From: Galerina marginata
Lineage: Eukaryota; Basidiomycota; Agaricomycetes; Agaricales; Galerinaceae
DNA length: 64,000 nucleotides
NCBI GenBank assembly: GCA_023014335.1
Contig: JAECYW010000001.1
Span: forward strand, 1 to 64,000
Reading direction: 5' to 3'
Within the stretch, counting starts at the first letter, position 1, and each line of letters starts with the position of its first letter. This document shows, in pieces, positions 24,201-34,721 of this stretch. Under the pieces are notes generated by a model, which was given only the letters and a program-made list of their open reading frames with translations, was not told the DNA's origin and ran no database searches. A program made the translations under genes and the position numbers.

Positions 24201-24407
24201 GTTACTCTCATCAATTATTCAACTTAAGTATTTCATGAACTCACGATCGATACTGACCTTCATTTGAACCACTTCAGCTACTACTTGACTGTATACAAAC
24301 TACTATCTAGACAAAATACTGATACTGATATGATACTCAATACACCGCTAGATGTACATAGATATTTCAGTATCAATATCCGTGACATTCGAACGTCACC
24401 AATGTGA
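21296..24407. other. Intergenic, no gene recognised
   Basis: Three kilobases of 3' flank and spacer. Open frames are short and lack motifs. The segment 22560-23000 contains the usual mixed composition, without inverted or direct repeats I could see. The last 250 bases are AT-rich and probably hold the 3' end of the TPR-CHAT transcript. Confidence 0.4.
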
Positions 24408-24801
24408 TTAAATTCCAAGATAAATGAAAGGTACCCAACGTTCCAAAGGAACTCCTTCTGACCGTAGCTTCAAAACGGAATGATGGAGCGCTCTTGCGGC
24501 ATCACTAGCAGTCAATTTCAATTTTTCGCCTCTAACAGCTTTCTCCGAGTTCCCACTGCCAAGGTATCCGTAAAATTCATCCGCAATTTTAGGACCGTCG
24601 GCGTCAGCAATGGACCTGTTGTTCAACCATTATAGCATGCGAGGAACAGGTAATTTGAGCTTACCACATCGTCCCAACGACACCCTGGAATCCCGCAAAC
24701 AATAAAGCCGCCACCAGATGCATACTCTCATCTGGAACTTCTTTCTCGCCTGTGGCAGTTTGGCACGCACAGAGGAAGGCTAAACGGGCATTTTTAACGT
24801 C

Positions 24802-24806
24802 CATTT
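24802..24806. repeat. Target site duplication CATTT, left copy
   Basis: CATTT immediately precedes the left LTR and is repeated right after the right LTR at 31530-31534. Five bases is the usual duplication made by copia integrases. Confidence 0.92.
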
Positions 24807-25079
24807 TGTTAGATTTCATCTTCACATTCGTAGATAGTGCACGGACACCGCTTACTTAATATGTTTCAAACTCCGCTCCCTCGTAGTTCAACTCGTTCGC
24901 TCTCGTTCTGTTTCCTCAGTCGTTGTCTTACCACGGCTGAGGTATGTCCACATTCTTTATCATTTCATTCTCATACTTACAGTACCTACATTACAGTCTA
25001 ACAACACATCCTGTTAGGTACAGTATTAATACACTAGTCGTTGTCTTACCACGGCTGAGTCTAACAACACATCCTGTTA
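24807..25079 (+). repeat. 5' LTR of the copia element
   Basis: 273 bases, starting TGTTA and ending TGTTA. It contains two internal direct duplications: a block with GTCGTTGTCTTACCACGG occurs near 24918 and again near 25037, and a block with TCTAACAACACATCCTGTTA occurs near 24996 and again at the LTR end. Identical in sequence to the readable 3' LTR. Confidence 0.93.
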
Positions 25080-25095
25080 GGTTATGGGCCCCGCC
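25080..25095 (+). other. Putative primer-binding site
   Basis: The bases GGTTATGGGCCCCGCC directly follow the 5' LTR, where the tRNA primer of reverse transcription anneals. I did not match them to a specific tRNA. Confidence 0.5.
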
Positions 25096-25257
25096 GCCTA
25101 AAGGCTCCATTTAGACCAGTCAGAGGATTCCGGGCACACTCGTTATACCCCCCGCTTACTCCCTGCTTCACGACATCACGCCCCACCATCTCGACGACAC
25201 CTGCCACCCATTCTCGTCACCGGCTGACTGCCCGTTACGCGACACGTCACACGTCGC

Positions 25258-28200
25258 ATGGCCGAATCAGAAACGACGCCGAAAATGGCTACGAAAACGC
25301 TTACGCACTGGGAATTGCCCCACTCCGCCGCCACGTACTTCCCGAAGTCCGAGGAGGACCGCCTCGAAAACGAGAACAACTATTATGTTTGGTCCATCCG
25401 GATGAAGTCCGCCTACGAGGTCTGCGACCTATGGGAGGTTGTTAAAGGCACAGAGACGGCTCCTAGTCCTGGTTCCTCTGTTGAATTGGAGAAGGAGTGG
25501 AAGAGGAAGAATAAGGCCGCTACTGCTTTGATGCTTCAATGCATTAAGCCAGAACTTGTTGTCAAGGTCGCTATGAAGGAATCGGCTAACGCTATATGGG
25601 AAGTTTTCTCTTCGGAATATGGCCAGACTGGTATAGGATCACTCATGCTCTGGTTCCGCCGTCTCGCCTCCCCGCTTGTCCCTGGAGGTGACGTCTCTGC
25701 TCACGTTACTGCCTTCCAGGAAGCCATTCGCCATCTCGCTAATGCCTCCTTCGATATGCCTGACTACGTCGCCGCCGCTTTTCTCCTCTCTACCCTTCCT
25801 GCCGATCCTAAGGACCCCGAATCTTGGCACCATTATGTCGCGGGTGTGAAGCCTGATAAGACCACCACCCTCTCCTCTGTTATTAACGGTATACTCGAAG
25901 AAAAGCGTCGCCTCAAGACCATCGAGATAACCGAGACCCACAAGCAAGAAACCACGTACGCCGCTATGGAGAAATCCGCACGCGATCGCGGTCGACCCTT
26001 TTGTTCGAACTGCAAGCGTGAAGGCCACTACACCAAAGATTGCTACAGTCCAGGGGGAGCTAAGGAAGGTCAGAGGCCGAAACGCAAGGGGAAAAACCGG
26101 GGTAAACCCAAGGGCAAGGAAAAGGCCCACCATACTACCGATGAGGGGGATGAAGACGTGGATTCCAATCATGTAAAATTCGAGATTTCATTAATGGCTA
26201 CTGAAGCCGACTTTTCCGCCTATTCCTCGAATGATCCTAAGTCTAATTCAAACCATCCCCACGCGACGGAAGACTCTCCAGTTTCTGCAGACATATCGTT
26301 GAGCACGTCCACCATCCTTGACTCCGGAACCTCATCTCACGTTCACTCCAACCGCTCCGATTTCAATGAAATCACTTCCTCATCTGGCAAGATCTCTGGT
26401 TTTGGCAATGGATCTCGAAATATCGAAGGTCGCGGTCCAGTATCCCTCATGGCTAAGCTACCGAAAGGTGGTGTGGCTAAACTTGACTTGCAGAACACCT
26501 GTTACGTGCCCAATTCGGATATTAATCTGATCTCGGTTCCACGACTCGACGAAGCGAAATGTTACACTATTTTTGGTGACAACCAATGTATCGCCTTCAA
26601 GAAGGATGATGGTGGTCGCTTTATCAAGGACATTATCGCTCGCGAAAAGGTGATTCTCACTGGCAAAAAGGGACCCGATCGTCTTTATCACCTCGATACC
26701 CCTTCTTCTCAGAAGGAGACTTCATATTCCACCAAACCACTCTCCGACCTCGAGAAATTACACCTTCGAATGGGTCATCTCAACTACGCCGCTATTAAGG
26801 CGATGGTACGGAAGAATCTAGCCACAGGAATTTCTTTATCCAAGCAGGATCTTCAAACTGAGTCGCCTATATGCGCTGCTTGCGTCGAAGGCAAGATGAC
26901 TAGAGCGTCCTTCCCTCTCTCAAAGTCGGAAAGGAATCCTCACATTCTTGGCCTCGTTCATTCGGATCTTTGGGGACCGGCGCCTATACGCTCTCTTCAT
27001 AAAGGATCTCGATACACCATTACATTCACCGACGATAATTCGCGCTGGGTATGGGTTTACTTCCTCCGACTCAAGAGCGAAGCCTTCTCCGCTTTTAAGA
27101 TCTGGCTCGCCGAAGTCGAGAAGGAAACCGGTAAAACACTTCAAATCTTCCGAACAGATAATGGACCAGAATATCTCACCAAGGAATGGATTGCGTTTAT
27201 GAAAGAAAGAGGTATTCGATGGGAAACCAGCTCGACTTATACGCCTGAGCAAAATGGTGTCTCCGAACGTCTCAATCAAACCATCTTCAATCGCGTCCGA
27301 ACTGTCCTCATTGATGCTGGTGTTCCTCTCTCGTTCTGGGCGAAAGGTGTTGCCTATACTATCTGGCTTAAAAACCGGCAATTTACTTCTGCTTTACCCA
27401 ATCTGACCCCATATGAGGTCTATCGCAAGAAGAAACCTGACTTATCTCGTGCGCATCGCTTCGGTTGCAGGGCTTTCCTGTACAACAATTCGCCTAAACG
27501 GAGTAAGCTTGATCCTCGAGCTGAAGAAGTTATTTTTCTAGGCTTTTCTATGACTCAAAAGGCCTGGGAGGTCTACCGTCCAAAGACGAAACAGTGCGCC
27601 TCGTCAGTGCATGTTCGCTTTGATGACATTACAGTTGGTACATCTTCATCACTTCTTCCGTCCGAGGGGGAGAATGATTACTCTACTATCAAAAATAAAT
27701 GCTCTCCGGACGAAGAAGAAGCACCTCCTCCTCAAACCTTACCAACACCTTCCTCGCCCCCCACAGTCACTCCTTCAGTTGATATTCCTCAAATCGCTGA
27801 AACTCCTCCACTTCCTGCTCCTAATCCTGCTCCTTCCGATCCCAAACCCAAACGTGCTTACACCAAAAAGCCTCTTCCACCTCCTCGCGAACCATCCGCT
27901 CGTCAAAGAGCTGCTCGTGGAGAAACTGTCCCTTCTATTCCTCCATCTGGCTCATCTTCTGGTCAATCATCAAATTCCTCTATTCCTTTTCCTACCGCGG
28001 AATCTGAACCAGAACCACAAGCTGAAACAGATTCTTCTGCTGACCCCAGTTCAGGGGGAGAATCTTTGGAAGCTGAAGCCTCTTTGATCACGGAACACGA
28101 AGACAATTGGAAGGACTTTGTCCTTCACGTTTCTACAGATGAACCACGTACGGTTGCAGAAGCGAAAGCTTCTCCTGACTGGCCTCACTGGGAAGCTGCT

Positions 28201-29736
28201 ATGGAAAGGGAGCATGAAGCCATCCTTCGCCTGGGTACCTATTCCCTAGGTGAACTTCCTCCTGATCGTAAAGCGATTGGAAGCAAATGGGTTTTCCGAA
28301 AGAAACGTGGGCTTAATGGTGAAACAATCTATAAAGCCCGTATCGTTGCTCAAGGATTCTCCCAAATCCCCGGAGTCGACTTCTTTCAGACCTACGCTCC
28401 TGTAGCGCGGATCGAAACCATTCGGCTCCTCATGGCTATCGCAGCTATCAATGATTGGGAATTCCATGTCGTGGATGTTGATTCTGCTTTTCTCAACAGC
28501 TTAATGCCAGCAGATCAAACCGCCTACATGAAGCAGCCACCTGGACTTAATGTCGAAGGAAAAGAAGACCTCGTCTGGATTCTCTTCAAGGCCCTTTATG
28601 GTCTTAGACAATCCGCGTACCTCTGGTATCAACGCCTTCTTGAAATCCTAACCAAGCTTGGATTTTCTGTTCTTAAATCTGATCCTTGCATTTTCATTCG
28701 ACAATCATCCACTGGCATCACCATTATCTCCGCTCATGTCGATGACTTAGGTCTTTTCTGCACCTCCATCTCTGAGGTCGAGCTCGTCAAGTCTCAAATT
28801 CGAGAACATGTCTCCATCAAGGACCAAGGTGAAGCCAAATCTATTCTCGGTATGGATATTATTCGTGATCGCAAGAACCGAACCATTACTCTTTCTCATC
28901 GTCATCTCATCGATAAAGTTGTCAAAGACTTTAACATGCAGGATGCAAAACCGGTTCACTCTCCCATGAATGCATCATCACGCCTTGCCAAAGCTGACTC
29001 TCCCTCTACACCTGAAGAAAGAGCGGTGATGCGCAAAATTCCATACCAGGAAGCTGTAGGTTCTCTTATGCATATTGCAGTTAATACTCGCCCAGATATT
29101 GCATTCGCTGTCCAGCAAGTTGCCCAATTCATGTCAAACCCTGGTCAACCCCACTGGAAAGCGGTCAAGCGCATTATTGCATATTTGAAGACCACTCAAG
29201 ACCTTACTCTCACTCTTGGAGGCCGCCCATCTTCCCAATCTGCTGCTTCTCCCCTTATAGCCTATTCCGACTCGGATCATTGTAACTCGCGCGACCACGC
29301 TCGATCCATCTCTGGCTTTGGACTTTTCTATGGTCAAGGCGTATTTTCCTGGTCTGCAAAGAAACAAACCTCTACTGCCACCTCAACTGGCGAGGCTGAA
29401 CTCTACGCAGGATTACGTGCTGGAACCGAAATCACCTGGATTCGTTCATTCTTATTCGAAATTGGTCTTGAACAGAAATCCGCCACCACTCTCAAGATCG
29501 ATAACAATTCCGCCATTTCAATGATGGATCCGCCTTCCAATGTCCGACGTCTTGTAAAACATGTTCATATTTCCTTCTACTGGATTCGTGAAGCAGTCCT
29601 TGCTCAAGTTATCCATCCTACTCATGTTCCCACCGACGACAATATCGCCGACATATTCACCAAGCCTCTCCCTATTGCTCGACATCAAAAGCTAGCAAAA
29701 TTACTTGGATTTGTCGATCAACCCGATGCTCGTTGA
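25258..29736 (+). CDS. Copia gag-pol polyprotein, uninterrupted
   Basis: A single 1492-codon frame with all expected domains in order. The Gag region covers residues 1-240. A CCHC zinc knuckle (CSNCKREGHYTKDC) lies at about 249-262 and an aspartic protease motif ILDSGTSSHV near 355. The pre-integrase zinc motif is seen in HLRMGH and CAACVEGK. The D,D35E integrase has Asp near 570 (HSDLWG), Asp near 634 (RTDNGPE) and Glu near 670 (GVSER). Reverse transcriptase has AHVDDLG near 1160, and RNase H has SDSDHC and EAELYA; the end includes ADIFTKPLP. No stop or frameshift interrupts it, so the element could be autonomous. Gag and Pol share one frame, so no frameshift signal is needed. Confidence 0.96.
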   Translation: MAESETTPKMATKTLTHWELPHSAATYFPKSEEDRLENENNYYVWSIRMKSAYEVCDLWEVVKGTETAPSPGSSVELEKEWKRKNKAATALMLQCIKPELVVKVAMKESANAIWEVFSSEYGQTGIGSLMLWFRRLASPLVPGGDVSAHVTAFQEAIRHLANASFDMPDYVAAAFLLSTLPADPKDPESWHHYVAGVKPDKTTTLSSVINGILEEKRRLKTIEITETHKQETTYAAMEKSARDRGRPFCSNCKREGHYTKDCYSPGGAKEGQRPKRKGKNRGKPKGKEKAHHTTDEGDEDVDSNHVKFEISLMATEADFSAYSSNDPKSNSNHPHATEDSPVSADISLSTSTILDSGTSSHVHSNRSDFNEITSSSGKISGFGNGSRNIEGRGPVSLMAKLPKGGVAKLDLQNTCYVPNSDINLISVPRLDEAKCYTIFGDNQCIAFKKDDGGRFIKDIIAREKVILTGKKGPDRLYHLDTPSSQKETSYSTKPLSDLEKLHLRMGHLNYAAIKAMVRKNLATGISLSKQDLQTESPICAACVEGKMTRASFPLSKSERNPHILGLVHSDLWGPAPIRSLHKGSRYTITFTDDNSRWVWVYFLRLKSEAFSAFKIWLAEVEKETGKTLQIFRTDNGPEYLTKEWIAFMKERGIRWETSSTYTPEQNGVSERLNQTIFNRVRTVLIDAGVPLSFWAKGVAYTIWLKNRQFTSALPNLTPYEVYRKKKPDLSRAHRFGCRAFLYNNSPKRSKLDPRAEEVIFLGFSMTQKAWEVYRPKTKQCASSVHVRFDDITVGTSSSLLPSEGENDYSTIKNKCSPDEEEAPPPQTLPTPSSPPTVTPSVDIPQIAETPPLPAPNPAPSDPKPKRAYTKKPLPPPREPSARQRAARGETVPSIPPSGSSSGQSSNSSIPFPTAESEPEPQAETDSSADPSSGGESLEAEASLITEHEDNWKDFVLHVSTDEPRTVAEAKASPDWPHWEAAMEREHEAILRLGTYSLGELPPDRKAIGSKWVFRKKRGLNGETIYKARIVAQGFSQIPGVDFFQTYAPVARIETIRLLMAIAAINDWEFHVVDVDSAFLNSLMPADQTAYMKQPPGLNVEGKEDLVWILFKALYGLRQSAYLWYQRLLEILTKLGFSVLKSDPCIFIRQSSTGITIISAHVDDLGLFCTSISEVELVKSQIREHVSIKDQGEAKSILGMDIIRDRKNRTITLSHRHLIDKVVKDFNMQDAKPVHSPMNASSRLAKADSPSTPEERAVMRKIPYQEAVGSLMHIAVNTRPDIAFAVQQVAQFMSNPGQPHWKAVKRIIAYLKTTQDLTLTLGGRPSSQSAASPLIAYSDSDHCNSRDHARSISGFGLFYGQGVFSWSAKKQTSTATSTGEAELYAGLRAGTEITWIRSFLFEIGLEQKSATTLKIDNNSAISMMDPPSNVRRLVKHVHISFYWIREAVLAQVIHPTHVPTDDNIADIFTKPLPIARHQKLAKLLGFVDQPDAR

Positions 29737-29743
29737 GGGGGAG
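29735..29743 (+). other. Polypurine tract
   Basis: GAGGGGGAG overlaps the end of the polyprotein frame and abuts the 3' LTR at 29744, the normal position for priming second-strand DNA synthesis. Confidence 0.7.
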
Positions 29744-29990
29744 TGTTAGATTTCATCTTCACATTCGTAGATAGTGCACGGACACCGCTTACTTAATATG
29801 TTTCAAACTCCGCTCCCTCGTAGTTCAACTCGTTCGCTCTCGTTCTGTTTCCTCAGTCGTTGTCTTACCACGGCTGAGGTATGTCCACATTCTTTATCAT
29901 TTCATTCTCATACTTACAGTACCTACATTACAGTCTAACAACACATCCTGTTAGGTACAGTATTAATACACTAGTCGTTGTCTTACCACG
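29744..29990 (+). repeat. 3' LTR, first part (247 bp)
   Basis: Same sequence as positions 24807-25053 of the 5' LTR, ending CTTACCACG. The missing 26 bases resume at 31504-31529 (GCTGAGTCT...CCTGTTA), giving the same total of 273 bases. Confidence 0.93.
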
Positions 29991-31501
29991 CATCAGTAAA
30001 TCCTGGGTATGCTACGTGAGGCTATGGAGCACTCTATAGTGCCGTAGTGCCATAGCACAGGGTACCCGGTTTATAGCGTCACGCCATCAATTATGTAACA
30101 CTCTATAATGATGCCCAGATGCTATGGAATGCTATAGAGCACCGGGGGAATGCTATAGAGCATTCCATAGCACCACCAGAAATGGTAGATAGCAGGCTTT
30201 TCCCTCTACCAGGGCCATCCTATATCTTTTGTGAGACTTATAATGATATCAAAGAATGTAAAAATTTAGTATATTATGGACTACGTAGGTAGTACATGGG
30301 CTAGAACGAAGCTAGGTACTGCAAGATACAGAGGGGAGGGCCGGAGGCGTCGTGAAGCCACAGCAAGTGATACCTAGCAATGAAAAAAGATATCAACACC
30401 GTACGTGTTGGGAGGCAGCAAAAGATGGCGGGGAAATGTTGAGAAGTGCCTACACGCGTCGACGTGGCGGCGCTGTTCGTCATCACACCTTTGGCAGCTT
30501 CAAAGGGGGGGAAGGCAAGTTGTTGGCGGGTCGAGCATGTGCTCAACGGATAATGATCGATGTGTGGGATTGCGGTTTGGTTGCAGGTGAGCGGGGGGGG
30601 TCAATGGAACACGAATTGGCAAGGGGGTCAATAGCAGGCGTTGCACAAGAGGGACTGGGGAGAACTTACATGGGCATTAAGCAGAATTGGTGGAACCTGG
30701 AGGCCTGAATCCACTGAGCCGACCCAGGGCGTCAGCGGCGCTTCGCAGTTTAGATGTCAGTTGAAGAATAGGTGACATGTGGGATAGGCTTACAGGAATG
30801 GTGGTAATGCACTACGCTCTGCAATCCACTGGTTTTAGACGATGGCAGCGGCTGTGGTGTATGTAGTTTGTCAAATGTGGGGTGACGGAAAACGCGGGGA
30901 CTTACCATGCCCGAGACCACGCATGGGCATTCTCGCTCTCCTAATCTCCGGCTGCAGCTTCCTTTGCTGGCAGAGCACACTGTATTGTGTGAAGAAGGCC
31001 AGCCCACATCGTCGAAGCGGAGGGGCACAGGAGAGGCACGGCCAGTGAAAGGTGGTGGTGGTGGTGGTGAGAGGTTGAAAATTTACCGGTTTGGGACGTT
31101 GAACAATACCGCAATACTTTAGGGCAAGCAAAATGAACTTGGATCATCCGAGTTTCTCGAAAACGACGTGCCAGGTGTGGGGGCAAGACGCACCCTGGAA
31201 CCTGATTGCTATGGCACGCTACAGAGTGCTATAGATCGCGTCGGGTTTGTATGAGAGCAAGGGTGGGAACGTACCTGGGACCCTGATTGCTACGGCACGC
31301 TACAGAGTGCTATAGACCGCGTCGGGTTTGCTCTATAGCAACTGTGGGAGTGCTGTATAGTAGTCAATACACACACTATGAATGGTATAAAGCGCTTACA
31401 CGGTATACCGTGGTATGCTGATATTTAATTTGCTATGCGAGGCTATGCCAATATTTATTTTACTATGTCTTGGTTTGGGCCAAAATCAGGATTTGCTGAT
31501 G
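29991..31501. mobile_element. Non-autonomous TIR element nested in the 3' LTR
   Basis: 1511 bases inserted within the LTR. The left end CATCAGTAAATCCTG and the reverse complement of the right end, CATCAGCAAATCCTG, form about 15-bp terminal inverted repeats with one mismatch. The two bases CG of the LTR occur on both sides (29989-29990 and 31502-31503), which suggests a 2-bp target duplication. The subterminal 200-300 bases on each side carry many copies of a CTATAGAGC/GCTATAG motif in both orientations. No transposase was found; frames inside are short. The superfamily is uncertain because a CG duplication fits none of the common types securely. Confidence 0.82.
31195..31345 (+). repeat. Tandem duplication inside the nested element
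   Basis: Two direct copies of about 51 bases, each containing GGCACGCTACAGAGTGCTAT and GCGTCGGGTTTG (near 31202-31250 and 31282-31330), differ at a few positions. They lie near the right end of the nested element and carry its subterminal CTATAGA motif. Confidence 0.7.
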
Positions 31502-31503
31502 CG

Positions 31504-31529
31504 GCTGAGTCTAACAACACATCCTGTTA
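31504..31529 (+). repeat. 3' LTR, terminal part (26 bp)
   Basis: Identical to the last 26 bases of the 5' LTR (25054-25079). It is separated from the rest of the 3' LTR by the nested element. Confidence 0.9.
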
Positions 31530-31534
31530 CATTT
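31530..31534. repeat. Target site duplication CATTT, right copy
   Basis: Matches 24802-24806. In the host gene this sequence encodes part of a Gln-Met pair on the minus strand. Confidence 0.92.
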
Positions 31535-34500
31535 GCATGAGCATTGACAGGCTCAGACGGCCATCGTCCAGTAATAAGGCGCTTTCCAGTGGATTCCCGA
31601 CGTATTGCTTCCCGTGGCAAGCAAAATGAACCGCAGAAGCAGAGGGCAAATGGCGCAGAACTTCCGACACGGTAGCAGGATTGGAAGGTTTGTCTCCAAG
31701 TTTAATCAGAGTCCCAGGTGGCTCGGATGCGAATCGCTTTTCGATTTTCTCGAGTTCCTGGAGTGCACCAGGAAGAGATTTGGGTTCGATGATGGCAAGA
31801 ATTGTTTGGGCATCACTTTCTAGAGGTCGCTCTTGGTGGTCGAGAAGAGAGCCGATAGTAGGTATATATGAAGAAACGACATAATCACAGATGCTCTCAG
31901 TTGCCGTCTCTGGATCTTCATATATACCAGCCGCATGAATTGGCAGTGTTGTCAATGGCCCAGTTGGGCACCAATATATACGTGAAGGCGATGACGATTT
32001 CTTTAGCGGAAAAACACGTCAGTCCGCCATCCATTTAAGATACAAAGATAGAGATGGTACCCACCCCGAGACCTAAAAATCGGACAATTGGCTCAACAAT
32101 CTTTACCCACAACACTTTGAGTACGAGACCCAACACCTTTGGGGGGCTTGATGATCGTTTCCTCCCGTATCTGTCTTCCCCCCAAACATCCCGGAACTCG
32201 GGTGTCTCTTTGAATAAATGTTCCATCCTCGATTTTAACACATCCGAAACTTGGGCCGCTTCACGAGAGTAACCCACTGAGGTCGCGAGGCGCATCACTT
32301 CGGCCATTTTCTCCACGACTTGCAGATTTATCTCGGGTAGAGGAAGGTGCTTCACCCCATTCTTAGTCGTGATGATGGCATTGCCGTTTGCTTTGGTCAT
32401 GCAGAGGATCACAATAGGGCCATCTCTGGCGCATACTTGTAGGGCAGAAAGCCGACGAGGTTGGAGGAAGTTTTCGAAACCAGGTAGTTTCCTAATCTGA
32501 GCAAGGGTACCATCCCATTCGGAGTTGAGTTGGCGGAGGCGAATCGACTCTTGATGTTCCGTGAGTCGACCTTTGTCGTCTGAACCTTTGAGTGGTACTC
32601 CGCCAAACGACCCGACCTCAAGCTTTCTCCCAACACTCCTCAACTTCTCCGCCAACTCAGGGTCTACGGCTTCTAAATCCCCGATCGGTGACCTTAACCT
32701 CATAGCCTGACTCCAGAATATTGCCCTCCCTTCCTCAAGAAGCTCGACTGCCTCTTCAATTTTCCCTGTGTCTAACGCGCATCCAGCAGCGGCAACTGCC
32801 AGGCCATCCGTACGCGTGGCCCTACTCAACAACCGTTTTTGACGATGTTCCAAATCGGCGTCGAAAGCAACGAGTAGTGGGAGAAGTTCGATTGCAATGC
32901 GGTATGCGTCGAGTGCGGAGGTGTGGTTAAATCGGTCTGCATACTCAGCCCACAACCTGGCCGAAAAGAATTTCTTGGATACGAACCCGGTTGTGTCTGT
33001 AGCCGCAGATCGGAAGGCATTGACCCCATCATTCAAGTGGGAGACATCTTCGCTGATGGTATACAACTGGCAAAATGCTATACCGAGATTCATGGAGGTT
33101 ACGCATCGATCCAGACCCGAGACACCTTTTATTGACAAGGAAGTCTGAATCAATTCAATTGCCCGACTAAGATCGTCGCGGTCTTTTGTTTTTTCAAATC
33201 GTACGCGGACAACATTCCCAAGATTTCCTAGAGCGCTTGCTCGGTGAGGATGCCCGTCTGGTAGGAGAGTCAAGGCCTCTTCGAGTAGAGAAATGATTGC
33301 TCCTAAATCTTCCTCTGTTCCAGTGGAGAGTTCGTATTGACTCCAGAGAGTAGCACTGAGGTTGATTAAGGATGATGTCCTACTGTCCTTTGCGGAAGGA
33401 TCCAATAAGGACAGTGCCTCTCTTTGTAACTCAATTGCCTCGTGTAAATCTTCATCCAGACCCGCCTCCTCAAACCTCTCGCGAAGAACCAAAGATAGAT
33501 TGTTCAAAGCTACGGGCCTCGAATTATGTGGCACAGGGACAAGCTCGATAGCTTCGCGCAAAAACGCAGCGGCTTCATCCAAGGATTTCCTGTCTCCTTG
33601 CTGTTCGAATTGATGCCGCAAAAAAGATCCGAGGTTGATCAGAGTGTTGTATCGTTCTGGGTGCGGGACCGCTCGAAATCCAAGGAGTTGCAGCTGGAGT
33701 GAGATGGCTTCGTCGAGATCCTCTGAAGCCCCTGAGAGCCTGAAGCGTTCGTTCATCAGTAATGCGAGGAGAGAGAAATTCCTGTCTCTCTCCTGACCAG
33801 GCTCTTGCTGCTGCGCTAAGAGTTGTTGGTACAGCCCGATCAATTCAGCCATATCTTCCGTGCTGTGCGAAATGCGGAATCGCGGATATATAGTTTCGGC
33901 AAGCTCACTCAGATGCATCACCTGGGTGATACTGTCGGTGTCTTCATCGACATCCAACAACGCCAGCTTTAAAACGCTGCGACGTAATTCAATCGCCTCG
34001 TCCAAATCGACCATATGATTCTCCAGACGAAATCGGATAGTCAGAGTTTGCGCGAGGAGCCTCAAAGCTTCAATATGCTCTACTCCGCCTGATGGAGACG
34101 TGAGGCTGACCACCTGCCTCCGTAGGGTAATGATTTCATCCCGGTCTTTTTCGTGCCTGGAAATATTAAACCGCTTGCCGAGAACATTGGCAAGGTTTAT
34201 GAGATACGAAACTTCTGCGGGATGGCTATGCTGGTGGCATATGGCGAGTAAGGTTTGATGACATGCTATGACGAGGTCCAAGTCCTCCATACGATCAAAG
34301 TGATCATATCGGACTTCCAGCGCTTTCGCAAGTTTGGTGAACATGGCAGGATACGATGGAAGGGTTTTTGGGGTCAATTCGAGGGCTTTCCTATGAAGGG
34401 TGATCGCTATTTCCAAGTCTTTGGAACGTCCTGATTCGAAGAATCGGTCTTCGATGACGAACGCCATTTGGTCCATCAAGCCTGCCATAGTCGCTTTCCG

Positions 34501-34721
34501 TCGGGATAAGTCCTGGGGTATGTCCAAGGTGAGGTAAAAATTATGCAGGTAAGACAGTCACACACCTGTTTCCGACTCCAATGATCATTATTGTCTACGT
34601 CTAGTATAACCCTGAGCGCTGTAAACTGCTGCTCATTGTCTGGGCAAACGCCTACGACGACGGTTGCCAGATGCTCAAGAGTCGCTTCGTCGGTTATAGT
34701 ATGTTTAGAAATGAGCTCCAT

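Larger units (their letters stand above)
24807..31529 (+). mobile_element. Complete Ty1/copia LTR retrotransposon, carrying a nested DNA element
   Basis: The element runs from TGTTAG at 24807 to CCTGTTA at 31529. It has a 273-bp 5' LTR, a leader with a primer-binding region, one gag-pol frame, a purine tract and a 3' LTR split in two by a 1.5-kb insertion. Without that insertion the element is about 5.2 kb. The two LTRs agree at every position I compared, and the target duplication is perfect, which indicates very recent arrival. The gene order integrase - reverse transcriptase - RNase H defines the copia superfamily. It lies antisense to the TPR-CHAT host gene. Confidence 0.95.
24408..34721 (-). 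pseudogene. TPR-CHAT protease-like gene split by a retrotransposon
   Basis: Coding blocks on the minus strand are 34566-34721, 32065-34512, 31530-32000, 24665-24801 and 24408-24615. Without the inserted DNA their lengths sum to 3420 bases, an exact 1140 codons, and every junction keeps frame. The first 700 residues are repeated TPR-like helices (patterns such as DLDEAIEL...AL). The C-terminal 270 residues are a CHAT domain, a caspase-like peptidase fold: WCPTGPLTTLPIHAAG, HFACHG with the expected His near residue 997, and FLCACQTATG with the expected Cys near 1038. The gene ends VPFIYLGI. The copia element enters after codon 1025, between the His and Cys motifs; read through, the frame stops at its edge. 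Fungal CHAT proteins are thought to act in proteolytic signalling or cell death, but the substrate is unknown. An intact NB-ARC/TPR gene lies 8 kb away. Confidence 0.88.
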
